From the NCBI GenBank assembly GCA_002730875.1, contig PCBI01000019.1:124001-188000 (forward strand): 64,000 nucleotides of DNA, in the 5' to 3' direction. Below are positions 43,527 through 52,899 of the stretch, piece after piece; positions within the stretch are counted from its first letter, which is position 1; every line of letters starts with the position of its first letter. Origin of the DNA: Spirochaetaceae bacterium. GTDB taxonomy: Bacteria; Spirochaetota; Leptospiria; Leptospirales; Leptonemataceae. The position numbers and the translations under genes were made by a program. The notes under the pieces are model-generated. The model had not been told where the DNA came from. It searched no databases and worked only from the letters and a program-made list of their open reading frames with translations.

Positions 43527-43557
43527 CTACTATGGCAAAACACAGGAGGATAACACC

Positions 43558-44703
43558 TTGGAAACCAGAAGAAATGCAAGAAAGACCTGGTCCTCTATCC
43601 TGATTGGTTCAGTGTTGCTAAGTACAGCTACTCTATCAGCGGAGCCCGGCATCGACGTAGATGCTACTGTAGTATCTAACTACATTTTCCGTGGAACTGA
43701 TATTCATCAGGGTAAATTCAGCCAGGACGGAGAGGAAATCTCCGGCTTCAATATGGCTCCGGCTTTCCAGCCGAGCATTAACTTTAACCTGGACAATGGA
43801 ATGTTCTTTAATATCTGGACTTCTTTCGCCCTTACCGGCCGAGAAGACGTGGATACTGACGGACAGTACCAATATGGTCCAGGAGGCGCTACTGCAGCCA
43901 ATATCCTGACTCCAGGTGTTGATCTGGTAGCTCCTTTCACCAACACATCCACCGGATGTACTGCTGCTGGTACTGCCTGTACAAGCGCAGAAGTACTGGC
44001 TGCTGTTGCGGCCGGAACTTACACAGCTCCAGGATTCTACAACGAGCGTAATGGCCTGCGTCGTTTCGACGAAGTGGACCTTACTCTTGGTTACGAAGTA
44101 GAAAGCAAGCTGGGAACCATGAGCGGCGGTATCGTTGCTTACGTTCTTCCCAACCCTGCAGCTGGCGTTACCGGTGCTGATCAATTCACTGAATTCTTCG
44201 TAGGATTTGCCCCTGCTGCCCTTCCGGGTCTGGGAATCACCTACTACGCAGAAGTGAATGGTGATGGAGCAGAAGGCACAACCTATACCTATATCGACTA
44301 CGGTTACGATATTGACCTGGGCAATGATATGTCTCTGGGTCTGGGTGTAGGAGCCGGTTATCAGGTTCAAAACCAGCTTCAGGGCTGGAGAAACGTAGAC
44401 GCGGGCGTTAGCTTCGGTATTGGCGGATTCTCTGTAGGATTCAACGCTATCTATCGACCTAACCTGGCTTTCTTCGACAGCGACACAGCTGGCAAGAATG
44501 TTCCTGCGTGGCTGGCTAACGGTTCAACCAAGTTCGACGGACTGGTTGCCGATCCTAGCAAGACCACTGGCCTGGCAAACGCCTATATCAACAACCTGGT
44601 TTCTACAGCAGTAGATCCTTCCGGGGGATGGACTTATACTCCGCGGCAAAAACTGCCCAGCGTAGTATACTATGTTTCTCTCGGATACAGCATGAGCTTC
44701 TAA
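43558..44703 (+). CDS. Outer-membrane beta-barrel protein
   Basis: 381 residues from a TTG start, chosen because AGGAGGA ends eight bases upstream and the protein then opens with a signal peptide cut after TLSA near residue 28. The mature part begins IDVDATVVSNYIFRGTDI, the pattern of Gcw_chp/TorF-like outer-membrane proteins (VSNYxFRG). Alternating strands follow (YIDYGYDIDLGNDMSLGLGVGAGYQ, VSFGIGGFSVGFNAIYRP), and the C-terminus is YVSLGYSMSF with the terminal Phe of barrel proteins. A Thr/Ala/Cys loop near 120-165 is probably surface exposed. Codon choice is biased, suggesting abundance. A sigma-54 promoter precedes it and a strong terminator follows. Channel function is inferred. Confidence 0.88.
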   Translation: METRRNARKTWSSILIGSVLLSTATLSAEPGIDVDATVVSNYIFRGTDIHQGKFSQDGEEISGFNMAPAFQPSINFNLDNGMFFNIWTSFALTGREDVDTDGQYQYGPGGATAANILTPGVDLVAPFTNTSTGCTAAGTACTSAEVLAAVAAGTYTAPGFYNERNGLRRFDEVDLTLGYEVESKLGTMSGGIVAYVLPNPAAGVTGADQFTEFFVGFAPAALPGLGITYYAEVNGDGAEGTTYTYIDYGYDIDLGNDMSLGLGVGAGYQVQNQLQGWRNVDAGVSFGIGGFSVGFNAIYRPNLAFFDSDTAGKNVPAWLANGSTKFDGLVADPSKTTGLANAYINNLVSTAVDPSGGWTYTPRQKLPSVVYYVSLGYSMSF

Positions 44704-44734
44704 TTTTATTAGAATCTTCCGATCTGTCGCTCTG

Positions 44735-44764
44735 GCCGCCTTGCAAAAGGCGGCTCTTTTTTTA
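44735..44764 (+). terminator. Intrinsic terminator after the outer-membrane protein gene
   Basis: Perfect stem GCCGCCTT/AAGGCGGC (44735-44742 with 44747-44754), loop GCAA, then TC and a T run. 32 bp after the stop. Confidence 0.95.
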
Positions 44765-44920
44765 TCTGTCATCAGTATCTATTCTTAGAAGGTTGGCGCA
44801 AAGGCGCGAAGACCGGGGCCTCCTGGTTTCTTTAGATGTGATTTCAAGGTCTTCTCAATGCGCAGTCCATCCTCTGCCAGGCGCTTCGTAGATACCGGGC
44901 TGGGCAGATTCCGGTGCGAT

Positions 44921-46297
44921 CTATGGATTGATACGCACGGATTTCTGATTCACGAACTCCAGTAATCCTTCCCGGCTCATTTCCCGACCGAAACCCGAAT
45001 CCTTGATGCCGCCGAAGGGCATGCGAACATCCGAACGCAGCAGGTCGTTTATGGTTATGCTTCCCGTCTCAACGAGCCTGGCCAGGCTGGCCCCTTTCTC
45101 CAGGTCCGAGGTCCACAGGCTTCCTCCCAGACCAAAGCGACTCTGATTGGCAAGCTCCACGGCCGTATTTTCATCCTCGGCCACAATCACGGCCGCCAGA
45201 GGACCAAAGGTCTCCTCCTGCAAGGCATGATTATAAATGGAATCCGACTGGATCAAAGTAACTGGATAATAGAAACCGGGGCCCCGGCCAGGTTCTCCGC
45301 CAAGAAGCAGTCGGGCGCCTTCCTGCAGACTCCGTTGCAGCTGCTCATGCAGATCATCCTTTAGATCTTTACGCGCCAGCGGACCGACGTCAGTCTCTTC
45401 ATTTGTGGGATCGCCCATTCTGAGCTTCGAAAGTTCGCCGCGGAAAGCCTCCAGGAAGGCGTCGGAAACGCTCTTCTCGACTATGAACCGCTTTGCAGCG
45501 ATGCAGCTTTGACCGGAATTGATACAACGGGCCTGGGCGGCCGCCGCGGCAGCTTTGTCGATATTGGCGTCTTTCAGAACTATGAATGGGTCGCTACCTC
45601 CCAGTTCCAGAACGCATTTCTTCAAGTTCTGTCCTGCCAGGGCGGCCACTGCTCGGCCGGCAGCTTCGCTACCGGTAAGTGTAACTCCTCGCACATCCGG
45701 ATGGGCAATAATCTGCTCCATTTTGGAGCCGGAGACCACCAGAGTCTGAAACAGATGGTCCGGAAATCCGGCCTCGCGAAATATCTCCGCAACCTTTAAC
45801 GAACATCCCGTTACATTGGAAGCATGCTTCAGAAGGACAGAATTTCCGGCGCAGATAGCCGGCACCGCAGCCCGAAACACCTGCCAGAACGGAAAATTCC
45901 AGGGCATAATGGCTAGAATGGGGCCCAGGGGATCGTAGCGTACGAAGCTGTCCTTGCTTTCCGTGGGTATGATTCGGGAACCCAGCATATCTGCCGAGTT
46001 TTCAGCATAAAAACGGCAAAGGACCGCGCATTTCTCTACTTCGGCCACGGCCTGGTTTATGGGTTTTCCCATTTCGGCGGTTATCAATTCACCGTAGGAC
46101 CGGGAGTGCTGCTCCAGAATCTCCGCCAGTTTGCCCACGGACTCCAGTATTTCAGGCTGTGGCGCCGCTCCCTTCCGTCGGAGACCGAGGAAAGCTTGCA
46201 TGGATTGCTCCAGAATGGTCTGAATCTGTTCTTCGGTGTGCGGTTGGTACTCCCCAATAAGTATTTCATTGGCTGGATTGATCGATTGAATAGGCAT
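44921..46297 (-). CDS. NAD(P)-dependent aldehyde dehydrogenase, succinate-semialdehyde type
   Basis: Oxidises an aldehyde to the acid; closest in pattern to the GabD1/Sad group. The ATG at 46297 is chosen because GGAG precedes it and MPIQSINPANEIL is the usual start; the frame reads on to 46438. It has 458 residues. Seen: MPWNFPFWQVFRAAVPAICAGN near 132-153, LTGSEAAGRAV, the general base Glu in ELGGSDPFIVL, the catalytic Cys in NSGQSCIAAKRFIVE, and the closing MPFGGIKDSGFGREMSREG. No transaminase or gab gene is adjacent, so the physiological substrate is open. The stop lies about 155 bp beyond the converging outer-membrane protein terminator. Confidence 0.92.
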   Translation of the reverse strand: MPIQSINPANEILIGEYQPHTEEQIQTILEQSMQAFLGLRRKGAAPQPEILESVGKLAEILEQHSRSYGELITAEMGKPINQAVAEVEKCAVLCRFYAENSADMLGSRIIPTESKDSFVRYDPLGPILAIMPWNFPFWQVFRAAVPAICAGNSVLLKHASNVTGCSLKVAEIFREAGFPDHLFQTLVVSGSKMEQIIAHPDVRGVTLTGSEAAGRAVAALAGQNLKKCVLELGGSDPFIVLKDANIDKAAAAAAQARCINSGQSCIAAKRFIVEKSVSDAFLEAFRGELSKLRMGDPTNEETDVGPLARKDLKDDLHEQLQRSLQEGARLLLGGEPGRGPGFYYPVTLIQSDSIYNHALQEETFGPLAAVIVAEDENTAVELANQSRFGLGGSLWTSDLEKGASLARLVETGSITINDLLRSDVRMPFGGIKDSGFGREMSREGLLEFVNQKSVRINP

Positions 46298-46735
46298 GCT
46301 TGGCTCCAGTGTACCGGATTTAAGGAAAGCTGCCCAGTGTAAAGGGAACTGTAGCAGGGTATCTGTTTGCTGGTAGGAGACCGATCTATACGAATCTCTG
46401 TCTCCGGCCCGGGTAAGTCCGGATGAACGGAGTAGCATCCCGATTTGTAGTCTTCTTTTTTTGATGGGAGCAAAGCGTGAAAACTGTTTACAGATGTATG
46501 CAGGTAGGTAGGATTTTGAGGAGTCTACTGCCGATAAAGAGACCTGAGTCCGGTGCTACCGTAGTTATCCTGGCATCCTGTGCCCGGCATGGCTGCCCAT
46601 GATCGATAGGCAGACTGTGCATGCGGAGATTGTACGGAAGGCTCAGGTCGGTTACGGGGGCCGGAAACCAGCCGCCCGGGTCGGGGCGGTCTCAACCTCT
46701 GCGGGGTTGCCGTAGATAGAAAAAGGAAGATCATC
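46298..46735. other. Gap between divergent genes
   Basis: 438 bp without a supported gene. It should hold the promoters of the aldehyde dehydrogenase (minus) and the PP2C-TPR gene (plus). A GCCGATAA word at about 46531-46538 matches a sigma-28 -10 box, but no TAAA box sits 15 bp upstream. A 40-codon GTG frame near 46477 is too short to call. Confidence 0.35.
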
Positions 46736-49700
46736 ATGCTGCATACCTACTACTCTGTCGCCGCGCTTAACTTTGTCGCTTTCGCCGCCTTCTTTACAGT
46801 CTTCCTTTTCAGTATTCGTAAGAAGTCCAGGGCTACCTGGAATCTGGCCATCGCTTTCACATTCTATTCCAGCATGGGGGTGGTCTATTTTTTCTCCGCT
46901 GCCTACGACGATCCCTCCCTTGCCTTTCACCGATGGCAGACCGTTCTGGGTACCTTCTTTGGCTGCCTTTTTCTCGGGATGTTTTTCCTTTCTTTCCCCC
47001 GCCCGGTAAGAGGCTGGATATACTGGCTGTACTTTGGAATCGTCTCTGTTCTCGCCACCCTGCTAACCGCTAACTTTGCCTGGCAAACACTGGAAGCTCC
47101 CCGGGAGTTTAGATTTGCGGGCCATTACTGGGATTTCGCTGCAGATAAGGCTTCGCTGTTTGTTGCGGTGTGGATTCTCGGTTTCATCATATTGTATACG
47201 GTCCCGGCGGTGTATCGAATCATTCGGGAGAAGGGGCTAAGCCGGATAGGCTCCATCGGCATCTATATTGGTTTCATTATCGCCGTCATTATTCCATCCA
47301 TATTTAATGCCCTGAGTCGGGATGGCGCCATGGACCGGGGAACCATGCAAACTGCATGGGTTATGCTCGGGGTTCTGGGTTTATTCTGGATCCTGGTATT
47401 CTTTGTTTCCACGTCTGGCGAAAAAAACAATCTACTATCGCGCATTTTTGCCATTAGTCTGGCAACCACGCTTCTGGCCATTCAGGCGATTAGCTATCCG
47501 GTCTTTGTAGAAAAAGAGAAAGACTTTGATAAGATCTACTTTGAAAGGGCCCAGCGACTATTGATCGAGGAAGATCAACGTCCGGATGACTTGCTCTACA
47601 TCAGTAATTATGATACAGAATCCAGAGCCATTCAATTGTCGTACAATCGAATGGATGACTCTCCTGTGCAATCCACGTGGAGTAATGAGTATCGAAATGC
47701 TGCATTGCGTCGTGAGGTGCTGGAGGCCAGCGATCGTCAAAGCTTTCTGAGACGAGCGGCCCTGGAGGATTATCAAACTGGATACAGAGCTCTGATGATG
47801 CGCAGTGAAACCCCGCTGTCGGAACTCTGGGACTCTACCGTTACGGACCGTGCCTATCTGGCTTCCAAAATCCGAAAGCTACCGGATGAAAGCTTTCGCG
47901 TCGGAGTGCTGGATTTGCTCGGAAAAGATCAGGGCATCCTGGAGCCTCTGGCCAATGTGATGGAAAAGTATGTAAACGAGTCCAAACTGGAAGGGGCCGA
48001 ACTGAAGGCTGGAGTTATGGATTATCTAACTCCCATGTATGGAAGAGGGGAGAGGATTTACAGAAGTCTGGAAAATGACCAGCGAGTGATCTCCTATCTG
48101 GTCTACAGAAAGGGTAGCATATCCGAGGTGGCTTTCGATTATCTGGCCTACCGTCACTTCATGCATCCTCAAGCGGAGAGCTTCATTGTCGTGATTCTTT
48201 CGATCATGGCCATAGTCATCATCGGCTATCCGTTGTTCTTCTATACGGCGCTACTTCGACCGTTGCATTCGCTTCTGAGCGGGGTTCGTCGTGTGAATGA
48301 TGGCGACCTGGACGTAGAACTCAAAGTAGGCATTGAAGATGAGCTTGGCTTCCTTTCCAGAAGCTTTAACGACATGGTGCGTTCTATTCGAGGCGCGCGA
48401 AGAGAACTGCGGGACTATGCCGACAAACTGGAAGAAAAGGTACAGGAGCGTACCCGGGAACTCGAAGAAACATTGAAGTCGGTGCGGGAATTAAAGCATC
48501 AGCAGGACGGAGATTACTTCCTGACATCCTTGCTCATTAAACCCCTGGGAACCAATACAGTGCCGGAAGGTCCCGTGTCAGTGGATTTCATTCTAAAGCA
48601 AAAGAAATCCTTTGAGTTCAAACATTGGAAGGAGCGTATTGGCGGGGATCTGTGCGGCGCCCACAGGATCTATCTGCAAAGTCGACCTTTTACCTTTTTC
48701 TTTAACGTGGATGCCATGGGTAAGTCCATGCAGGGGGCCAGTGGCGCTCTGGTTCTGGGCTCCGTTATGGAATCCATAATCGAGCGAACGAAAATGTCTC
48801 CGCTGGAACGGGATCGCTTCCCGGAAAAATGGCTCAAGAATACATTCATCGAATTGCACACAGTTTTCGAAAGCTTCGACGGTTCCATGCTGATTTCCGG
48901 CATTTTTGGCCTGGTGGATGAAGGCAGCGGTCTGATCTACTTCATCAATGCCGAGCATCCCACGGCAGTGCTCTATCGAAACAAGGGCGCAAGTTTCGTC
49001 GAAGAGAAGAACTATTATCGCAAGCTGGGAACGTCGGGAGTGCAGGGAGGCATTCATCTGGAAACCCTGCAAATGCAGCCCGGCGACGTATTGCTCATTG
49101 GATCGGACGGAAAAGACGATCTGGTGATGGGCGAAAAAGACGGGCAGCGAATCATCAACGAAGACGAGACCTTGTTTCTGAAACACGTAGAAAAGGCGGA
49201 GGGCGACCTGGAAGCCATCTTCCATCTGATTCAAAACACCGGGGAAATGATGGACGACTTTTCTCTACTGCGGCTGGGCTACAGAGAAGAAGATTGGCCA
49301 GCCAAGGCCGCGGTGCTTTCCGGCGAAAACAAGGAGAAGTATCTTCAGGCCCGGGAACTGGAAAACAACGGCGATTTGAAAGGAGCTATGGAGCTGCTGG
49401 AAGAGGTAGCCAGCGATACGCCGGAATTGGACCCTCTCTATCGCAAGATGGCCTCTCTGGCTACTCGTCTGGGCGAATACTGGAAAGCGGCCATCTACTC
49501 CGAGCGCTACAGTATGCTGCGTCCCGAAGATGAAGAGATGATCTTTGCTTCGGCAAGTTTCTACCGTAAAGCGGGGGAGTTTGCCAAAGCGGCGGATTTT
49601 GCCGAGCGATTGCGATTGCGAAAACCGGAGGATCCACACGTGCATCTCTTTCTGGCGGATATCTATATGCGCTTGAAAAACCTCAAGAGAGCCGAGCGTA

Positions 49701-49795
49701 TGCTGGAAACCGCCGAACGGCTGGATCCCGAAGAGGAGCGCAACGCCAGGATACGCGAGAAATTGGAAGAGCTAAAGTCGGCTTCCGCAACCTAG
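46736..49795 (+). CDS. Membrane sensor with HAMP, PP2C phosphatase and TPR repeats
   Basis: 1019 residues. About seven membrane helices at 8-255, an exported loop at about 260-480, a further helix near 482-505, HAMP at about 506-560 (LLRPLHSLLSGVRRVNDGDLDVEL) and a coiled coil to 600. The PP2C/SpoIIE domain spans about 605-850: RIGGDLCGAHRI, NVDAMGKSMQGASGAL, LIGSDGKDDL and MDDFSLLRL. These align with the four PP2C metal motifs, though the GGDyyD Asp is Gly here and the GHG loop reads GKS. TPR repeats fill about 865-1010. AAAGGAAG precedes the ATG. It probably senses an envelope signal and sets phosphorylation of a STAS protein (inference). Confidence 0.88.
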   Translation: MLHTYYSVAALNFVAFAAFFTVFLFSIRKKSRATWNLAIAFTFYSSMGVVYFFSAAYDDPSLAFHRWQTVLGTFFGCLFLGMFFLSFPRPVRGWIYWLYFGIVSVLATLLTANFAWQTLEAPREFRFAGHYWDFAADKASLFVAVWILGFIILYTVPAVYRIIREKGLSRIGSIGIYIGFIIAVIIPSIFNALSRDGAMDRGTMQTAWVMLGVLGLFWILVFFVSTSGEKNNLLSRIFAISLATTLLAIQAISYPVFVEKEKDFDKIYFERAQRLLIEEDQRPDDLLYISNYDTESRAIQLSYNRMDDSPVQSTWSNEYRNAALRREVLEASDRQSFLRRAALEDYQTGYRALMMRSETPLSELWDSTVTDRAYLASKIRKLPDESFRVGVLDLLGKDQGILEPLANVMEKYVNESKLEGAELKAGVMDYLTPMYGRGERIYRSLENDQRVISYLVYRKGSISEVAFDYLAYRHFMHPQAESFIVVILSIMAIVIIGYPLFFYTALLRPLHSLLSGVRRVNDGDLDVELKVGIEDELGFLSRSFNDMVRSIRGARRELRDYADKLEEKVQERTRELEETLKSVRELKHQQDGDYFLTSLLIKPLGTNTVPEGPVSVDFILKQKKSFEFKHWKERIGGDLCGAHRIYLQSRPFTFFFNVDAMGKSMQGASGALVLGSVMESIIERTKMSPLERDRFPEKWLKNTFIELHTVFESFDGSMLISGIFGLVDEGSGLIYFINAEHPTAVLYRNKGASFVEEKNYYRKLGTSGVQGGIHLETLQMQPGDVLLIGSDGKDDLVMGEKDGQRIINEDETLFLKHVEKAEGDLEAIFHLIQNTGEMMDDFSLLRLGYREEDWPAKAAVLSGENKEKYLQARELENNGDLKGAMELLEEVASDTPELDPLYRKMASLATRLGEYWKAAIYSERYSMLRPEDEEMIFASASFYRKAGEFAKAADFAERLRLRKPEDPHVHLFLADIYMRLKNLKRAERMLETAERLDPEEERNARIREKLEELKSASAT

Positions 49796-49850
49796 AAAGA
49801 GCCTGTCCGGGCGCTCGTCGATTCATTGTTGCATCGTAGAGTGTGGTATC

Positions 49851-51848
49851 TCAGGATCGTCTTGCTCGCCAGAGATGGTGCGTGAAAAACGCGGCCGGCG
49901 TTGCTATCAGTAAGCATGCCAGGGCGGCCCCAAACTGGCCCAGCAGTAGATAGCCGGGTACCAGCATACCGCTTAAGATCGCCACGTTGCCGGCCAGCCA
50001 GAGCCTTACATCCTGATAAAATTCCTTTCGCGCACGTTCGGGATGATTGGAGTTTGGCCAGAATCCCGTCGGGTCGATTTTCTCTCTAAAAGCATCGAGT
50101 ACCGGTTCCGGAGTGGGGGCGGTAAGCAAAGTTACAGTTATGCAGATTAAGGCCGATCCCAGGGCCGTAAAAGCCAGTCCATGTTCGGCCTGCAGTTCAC
50201 CCCAGCCGAATTGCGATTGCAGCAGCGGATAGAGCGAATACAGAACAATCGTAAGCACCAGCGAAGCAAGCATACCTGAAATCTCGGTGTAGGCGTTGGC
50301 TCGCCACCAGATCCAGCGAAGGATCTGAGGCAGACCCATACCTGCGGCCAGAGCGATCAGAAACTTCCAGGCCGCTTCGATGCTTCCTATCTGCGAAGCC
50401 ACCAGAACCGAAATAGCGGCCACCAGAAGCACCGACCATCGGCTGGCGGATACTTGCTCTTTGGCCGGCGCATTGGGTCGAACGAATCTAAGGTATACAT
50501 CGTTTACCAGATATGATCCGGCCCAGTTAATGTGCGTATCCACTGTACTCATGAAGGCGGCCATCAGCCCTGCGAAGACGAAACCAAGCAAACCCGCCGG
50601 AAGCACATATTTCATCAGCACCGGATAGCCCATTTCCGGGTCCACACATACCATGCGAATGTCGGCCGCGCTGATTGAGGAGCCGGAGCTTCCCGGTGCC
50701 ACCGGGGAGATCCCGGTTGGCGTACCGGAGGGCAGGGAAGGCGTCCCGGAAGGGCTGATCTGCGAATTTCCCAGGCCGGCGCAATGCGCTGCCAGTTCAT
50801 CGCCGGATAAGCCAGAGTCCCAGACGCTTAGCGGAAAAATAGCCAGAGTTACCAGCCCGACAATGACCCAGGGCCAGGTGCGAAGCATAAAGTTAGCAAA
50901 TACAAACCACAACGACCCTTTTGTGGCATCCCGGGGCGTGCGAGCGGTGTTCATCCGCTGAGCCAGGTAGCCGGAACCATCCGAGAAATACTGACTCCAC
51001 CATTGGATCAAAAAATACACCGCGAAAAGACTGATCGTCATGGTGGTCAGATCTGGCATCAAAGAAAGCTTGTTACTTCCGCCGCCGGCATACTGCTCCT
51101 GGATGGATTGAATCATCCGGTCCGTTCCGCCGGCAAAATCTACAGCCAGGTACGCAAAAATGAATGAACCGATCATGGCCAGGGCAAACTGAATCAAATC
51201 AGTGAGGATGACGCCGCGAATTCCACCCAGAATAGAGTACACAACCACTCCGGCAAAAAGAAGCAAAAGGGTGATTGTATGGTTCAGGTTCGCCGTTTCG
51301 GTATAGCCTTCTACTCCAAAGAGTAGAACCTGCGGCCAGTAATCCAGCAGACCCTGGTAGAACGAGGCCGGTAGGATCTCATTCCAGCGAATAAAGGGAG
51401 TCGTAATCTTGGCCATGGCGCGAAATACCCAGCCCAGAATGATGCTGTTCATAACCAGGCTCATGTAGCCCGCTTTGAACAATCTTAGATAGGATCCTGC
51501 ATCGCTTCCGTATCTCAGCTCAATGAATTCAATGTCGGTAAGTACTTCCGATCTCCTCCATTTGCGGGCGAAGAAGATGGCTCCCGCCATGTAGGTCAGG
51601 GCCCAGCTCCACCAGAACCAGTTTCCGGAAATGCCATTCTTTACTGTGATGCCCGTAATGGCCAGCGGAGTGTCGGCGGCGAACGTCGTGGCCACCATGG
51701 ATGTGCCCAGCCACCACCAGGGGAGATTCCGCCCGGCCAGGAAGTATGATTCCATGTTGGACGAGGCTTTCTTGCTCAGGGCCAGACCGGCAATCAATGC
51801 CACAAGAATGTAAAGTCCGAGTATGATCCAGTCCAGAGCCGCAAACAT
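49851..51848 (-). CDS. Sodium:solute symporter family transporter
   Basis: 665 residues from the ATG at 51848 (MFAALDWIILGLYILVALIAGL); the frame continues upstream to 51965, overlapping the divergent EamA gene. About 13-15 membrane helices. SSS family marks: SYFLAGRNLPWWWLGTSMVATTFAADTPLAITG near 34-66, VYSILGGIRGVILTDLIQF near 200-220, and GLMAAFMSTVDTHINWAGSYLVNDVYLRF near 434-462. A Ser/Gly/Pro-rich loop sits near 370-395. The solute cannot be read from sequence. It is divergent from the EamA exporter with about 40 bp between starts. Confidence 0.9.
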   Translation of the reverse strand: MFAALDWIILGLYILVALIAGLALSKKASSNMESYFLAGRNLPWWWLGTSMVATTFAADTPLAITGITVKNGISGNWFWWSWALTYMAGAIFFARKWRRSEVLTDIEFIELRYGSDAGSYLRLFKAGYMSLVMNSIILGWVFRAMAKITTPFIRWNEILPASFYQGLLDYWPQVLLFGVEGYTETANLNHTITLLLLFAGVVVYSILGGIRGVILTDLIQFALAMIGSFIFAYLAVDFAGGTDRMIQSIQEQYAGGGSNKLSLMPDLTTMTISLFAVYFLIQWWSQYFSDGSGYLAQRMNTARTPRDATKGSLWFVFANFMLRTWPWVIVGLVTLAIFPLSVWDSGLSGDELAAHCAGLGNSQISPSGTPSLPSGTPTGISPVAPGSSGSSISAADIRMVCVDPEMGYPVLMKYVLPAGLLGFVFAGLMAAFMSTVDTHINWAGSYLVNDVYLRFVRPNAPAKEQVSASRWSVLLVAAISVLVASQIGSIEAAWKFLIALAAGMGLPQILRWIWWRANAYTEISGMLASLVLTIVLYSLYPLLQSQFGWGELQAEHGLAFTALGSALICITVTLLTAPTPEPVLDAFREKIDPTGFWPNSNHPERARKEFYQDVRLWLAGNVAILSGMLVPGYLLLGQFGAALACLLIATPAAFFTHHLWRARRS

Positions 51849-51891
51849 TTTTTCAGATGACGATGCAGCCCATACCCGGCAATTGATTTTC

Positions 51892-52899
51892 GTGTCTGTC
51901 CGCCTGCGCGCCGATCTAATGCTTCTACTCTGTGCTCTCTTCTGGGGCGGGACTTTTGTGGCCATTGAGATGGCCGTCCATCAGATGCCTCCCTATCTGA
52001 TGGTGGCGTTGCGTTTCCTTTCCGCTGCGGCTGCGTTCTTTCCTTTTTTTCTGTATCTCAAGCTTAAGCGCGAACCCGCGCCCGGGAAGGCCGCCTCGAC
52101 AGCATTGACTTCTGTCGATTCGCCTTCCAGCAACACCAGGACCTGGTGGAGCCCATTTCTGGGCCCCCTGGCCGGTCTGGCGCTGGGCGTGGTTTCTTTT
52201 GCCGGCTATGGATTGCAGACCCACGGACTGGTCTTTACCACACCGGCCCGATCCGCATTCATTACCCAGCTTCTGGTAGTTTTTACTTTTCCGATGCAGA
52301 TACTGTTTCTGCGTCGAAAGGTGATTCCAAGCGCCTATGCAGGGCTTGCGCTGGTGCTGTGCGGCGCCTATTTCCTGCTGGGCTCGCCGGCCGGTGGAAA
52401 CTGGAATCAAGGGGATTGGCTTACCATTGGCTGTGCTCTTTACTTTGCTCTGCTCATCGTCTTGCTGGATGTCTTCTCCAGACGATTTGGCACGGCGGAC
52501 CTTACATTCTATCAGATCCTCGGAACCGGCGTTCTGGCGGCTGCGGCCAGCGGTCTTGGGCTGGACAAGGCGTACCTTCCGGAAGAAGAAAACGGCCGGG
52601 ATTTTCTGCTGAATCATTCCTATGACGGACAGCTAATCTTGGCGCTGCTTTATCTGGCGCTACCGGCCACCATTGGAACGGTGCTCCTACAGGTTCGATT
52701 TCAAAAGGAAACTTCGCCGGCGCGCGCTTCGCTGCTCTATGCCATGGAGCCGGTGTTTGCCGGACTCTTCGCCTATTTGATCCTGGGGCAATTCCTGGGA
52801 TGGAGCGAAAGCTTCGGAGCCCTGCTTATTGTAATCGGAGTAATTGTGTCAGAAGTGTTTTCGGCGAAAAAGACGAATCACAACCAAAGCGGTGATTAG
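51892..52899 (+). CDS. EamA/DMT-family exporter
   Basis: Drug/metabolite transporter with ten membrane helices in two EamA halves. Start uncertain: GTG at 51892 or TTG at 51883 both put the first helix (LMLLLCALFWGGTFVAIEMAV) near the N-terminus; the frame extends back to 51823 inside the symporter gene. It has about 335 residues. Seen: PPYLMVALRFLSAAAAFFPF, FTTPARSAFITQLLVVFTFPMQILF, and the second-half TSPARASLLYAMEPVFAGLFAYLILGQ. A polar insert near 60-80 (SVDSPSSN) is extra. The last 51 bp overlap the converging gene at 52849. The substrate is unknown. Confidence 0.88.
   Translation: MSVRLRADLMLLLCALFWGGTFVAIEMAVHQMPPYLMVALRFLSAAAAFFPFFLYLKLKREPAPGKAASTALTSVDSPSSNTRTWWSPFLGPLAGLALGVVSFAGYGLQTHGLVFTTPARSAFITQLLVVFTFPMQILFLRRKVIPSAYAGLALVLCGAYFLLGSPAGGNWNQGDWLTIGCALYFALLIVLLDVFSRRFGTADLTFYQILGTGVLAAAASGLGLDKAYLPEEENGRDFLLNHSYDGQLILALLYLALPATIGTVLLQVRFQKETSPARASLLYAMEPVFAGLFAYLILGQFLGWSESFGALLIVIGVIVSEVFSAKKTNHNQSGD

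Noticed and set aside
46525-46540. GCCGATAA resembling a sigma-28 -10 box before the PP2C-TPR gene
   Set aside because: No TAAA element about 15 bp upstream. A similar CCGATAAT before fliY at about 36583 fails for the same reason.
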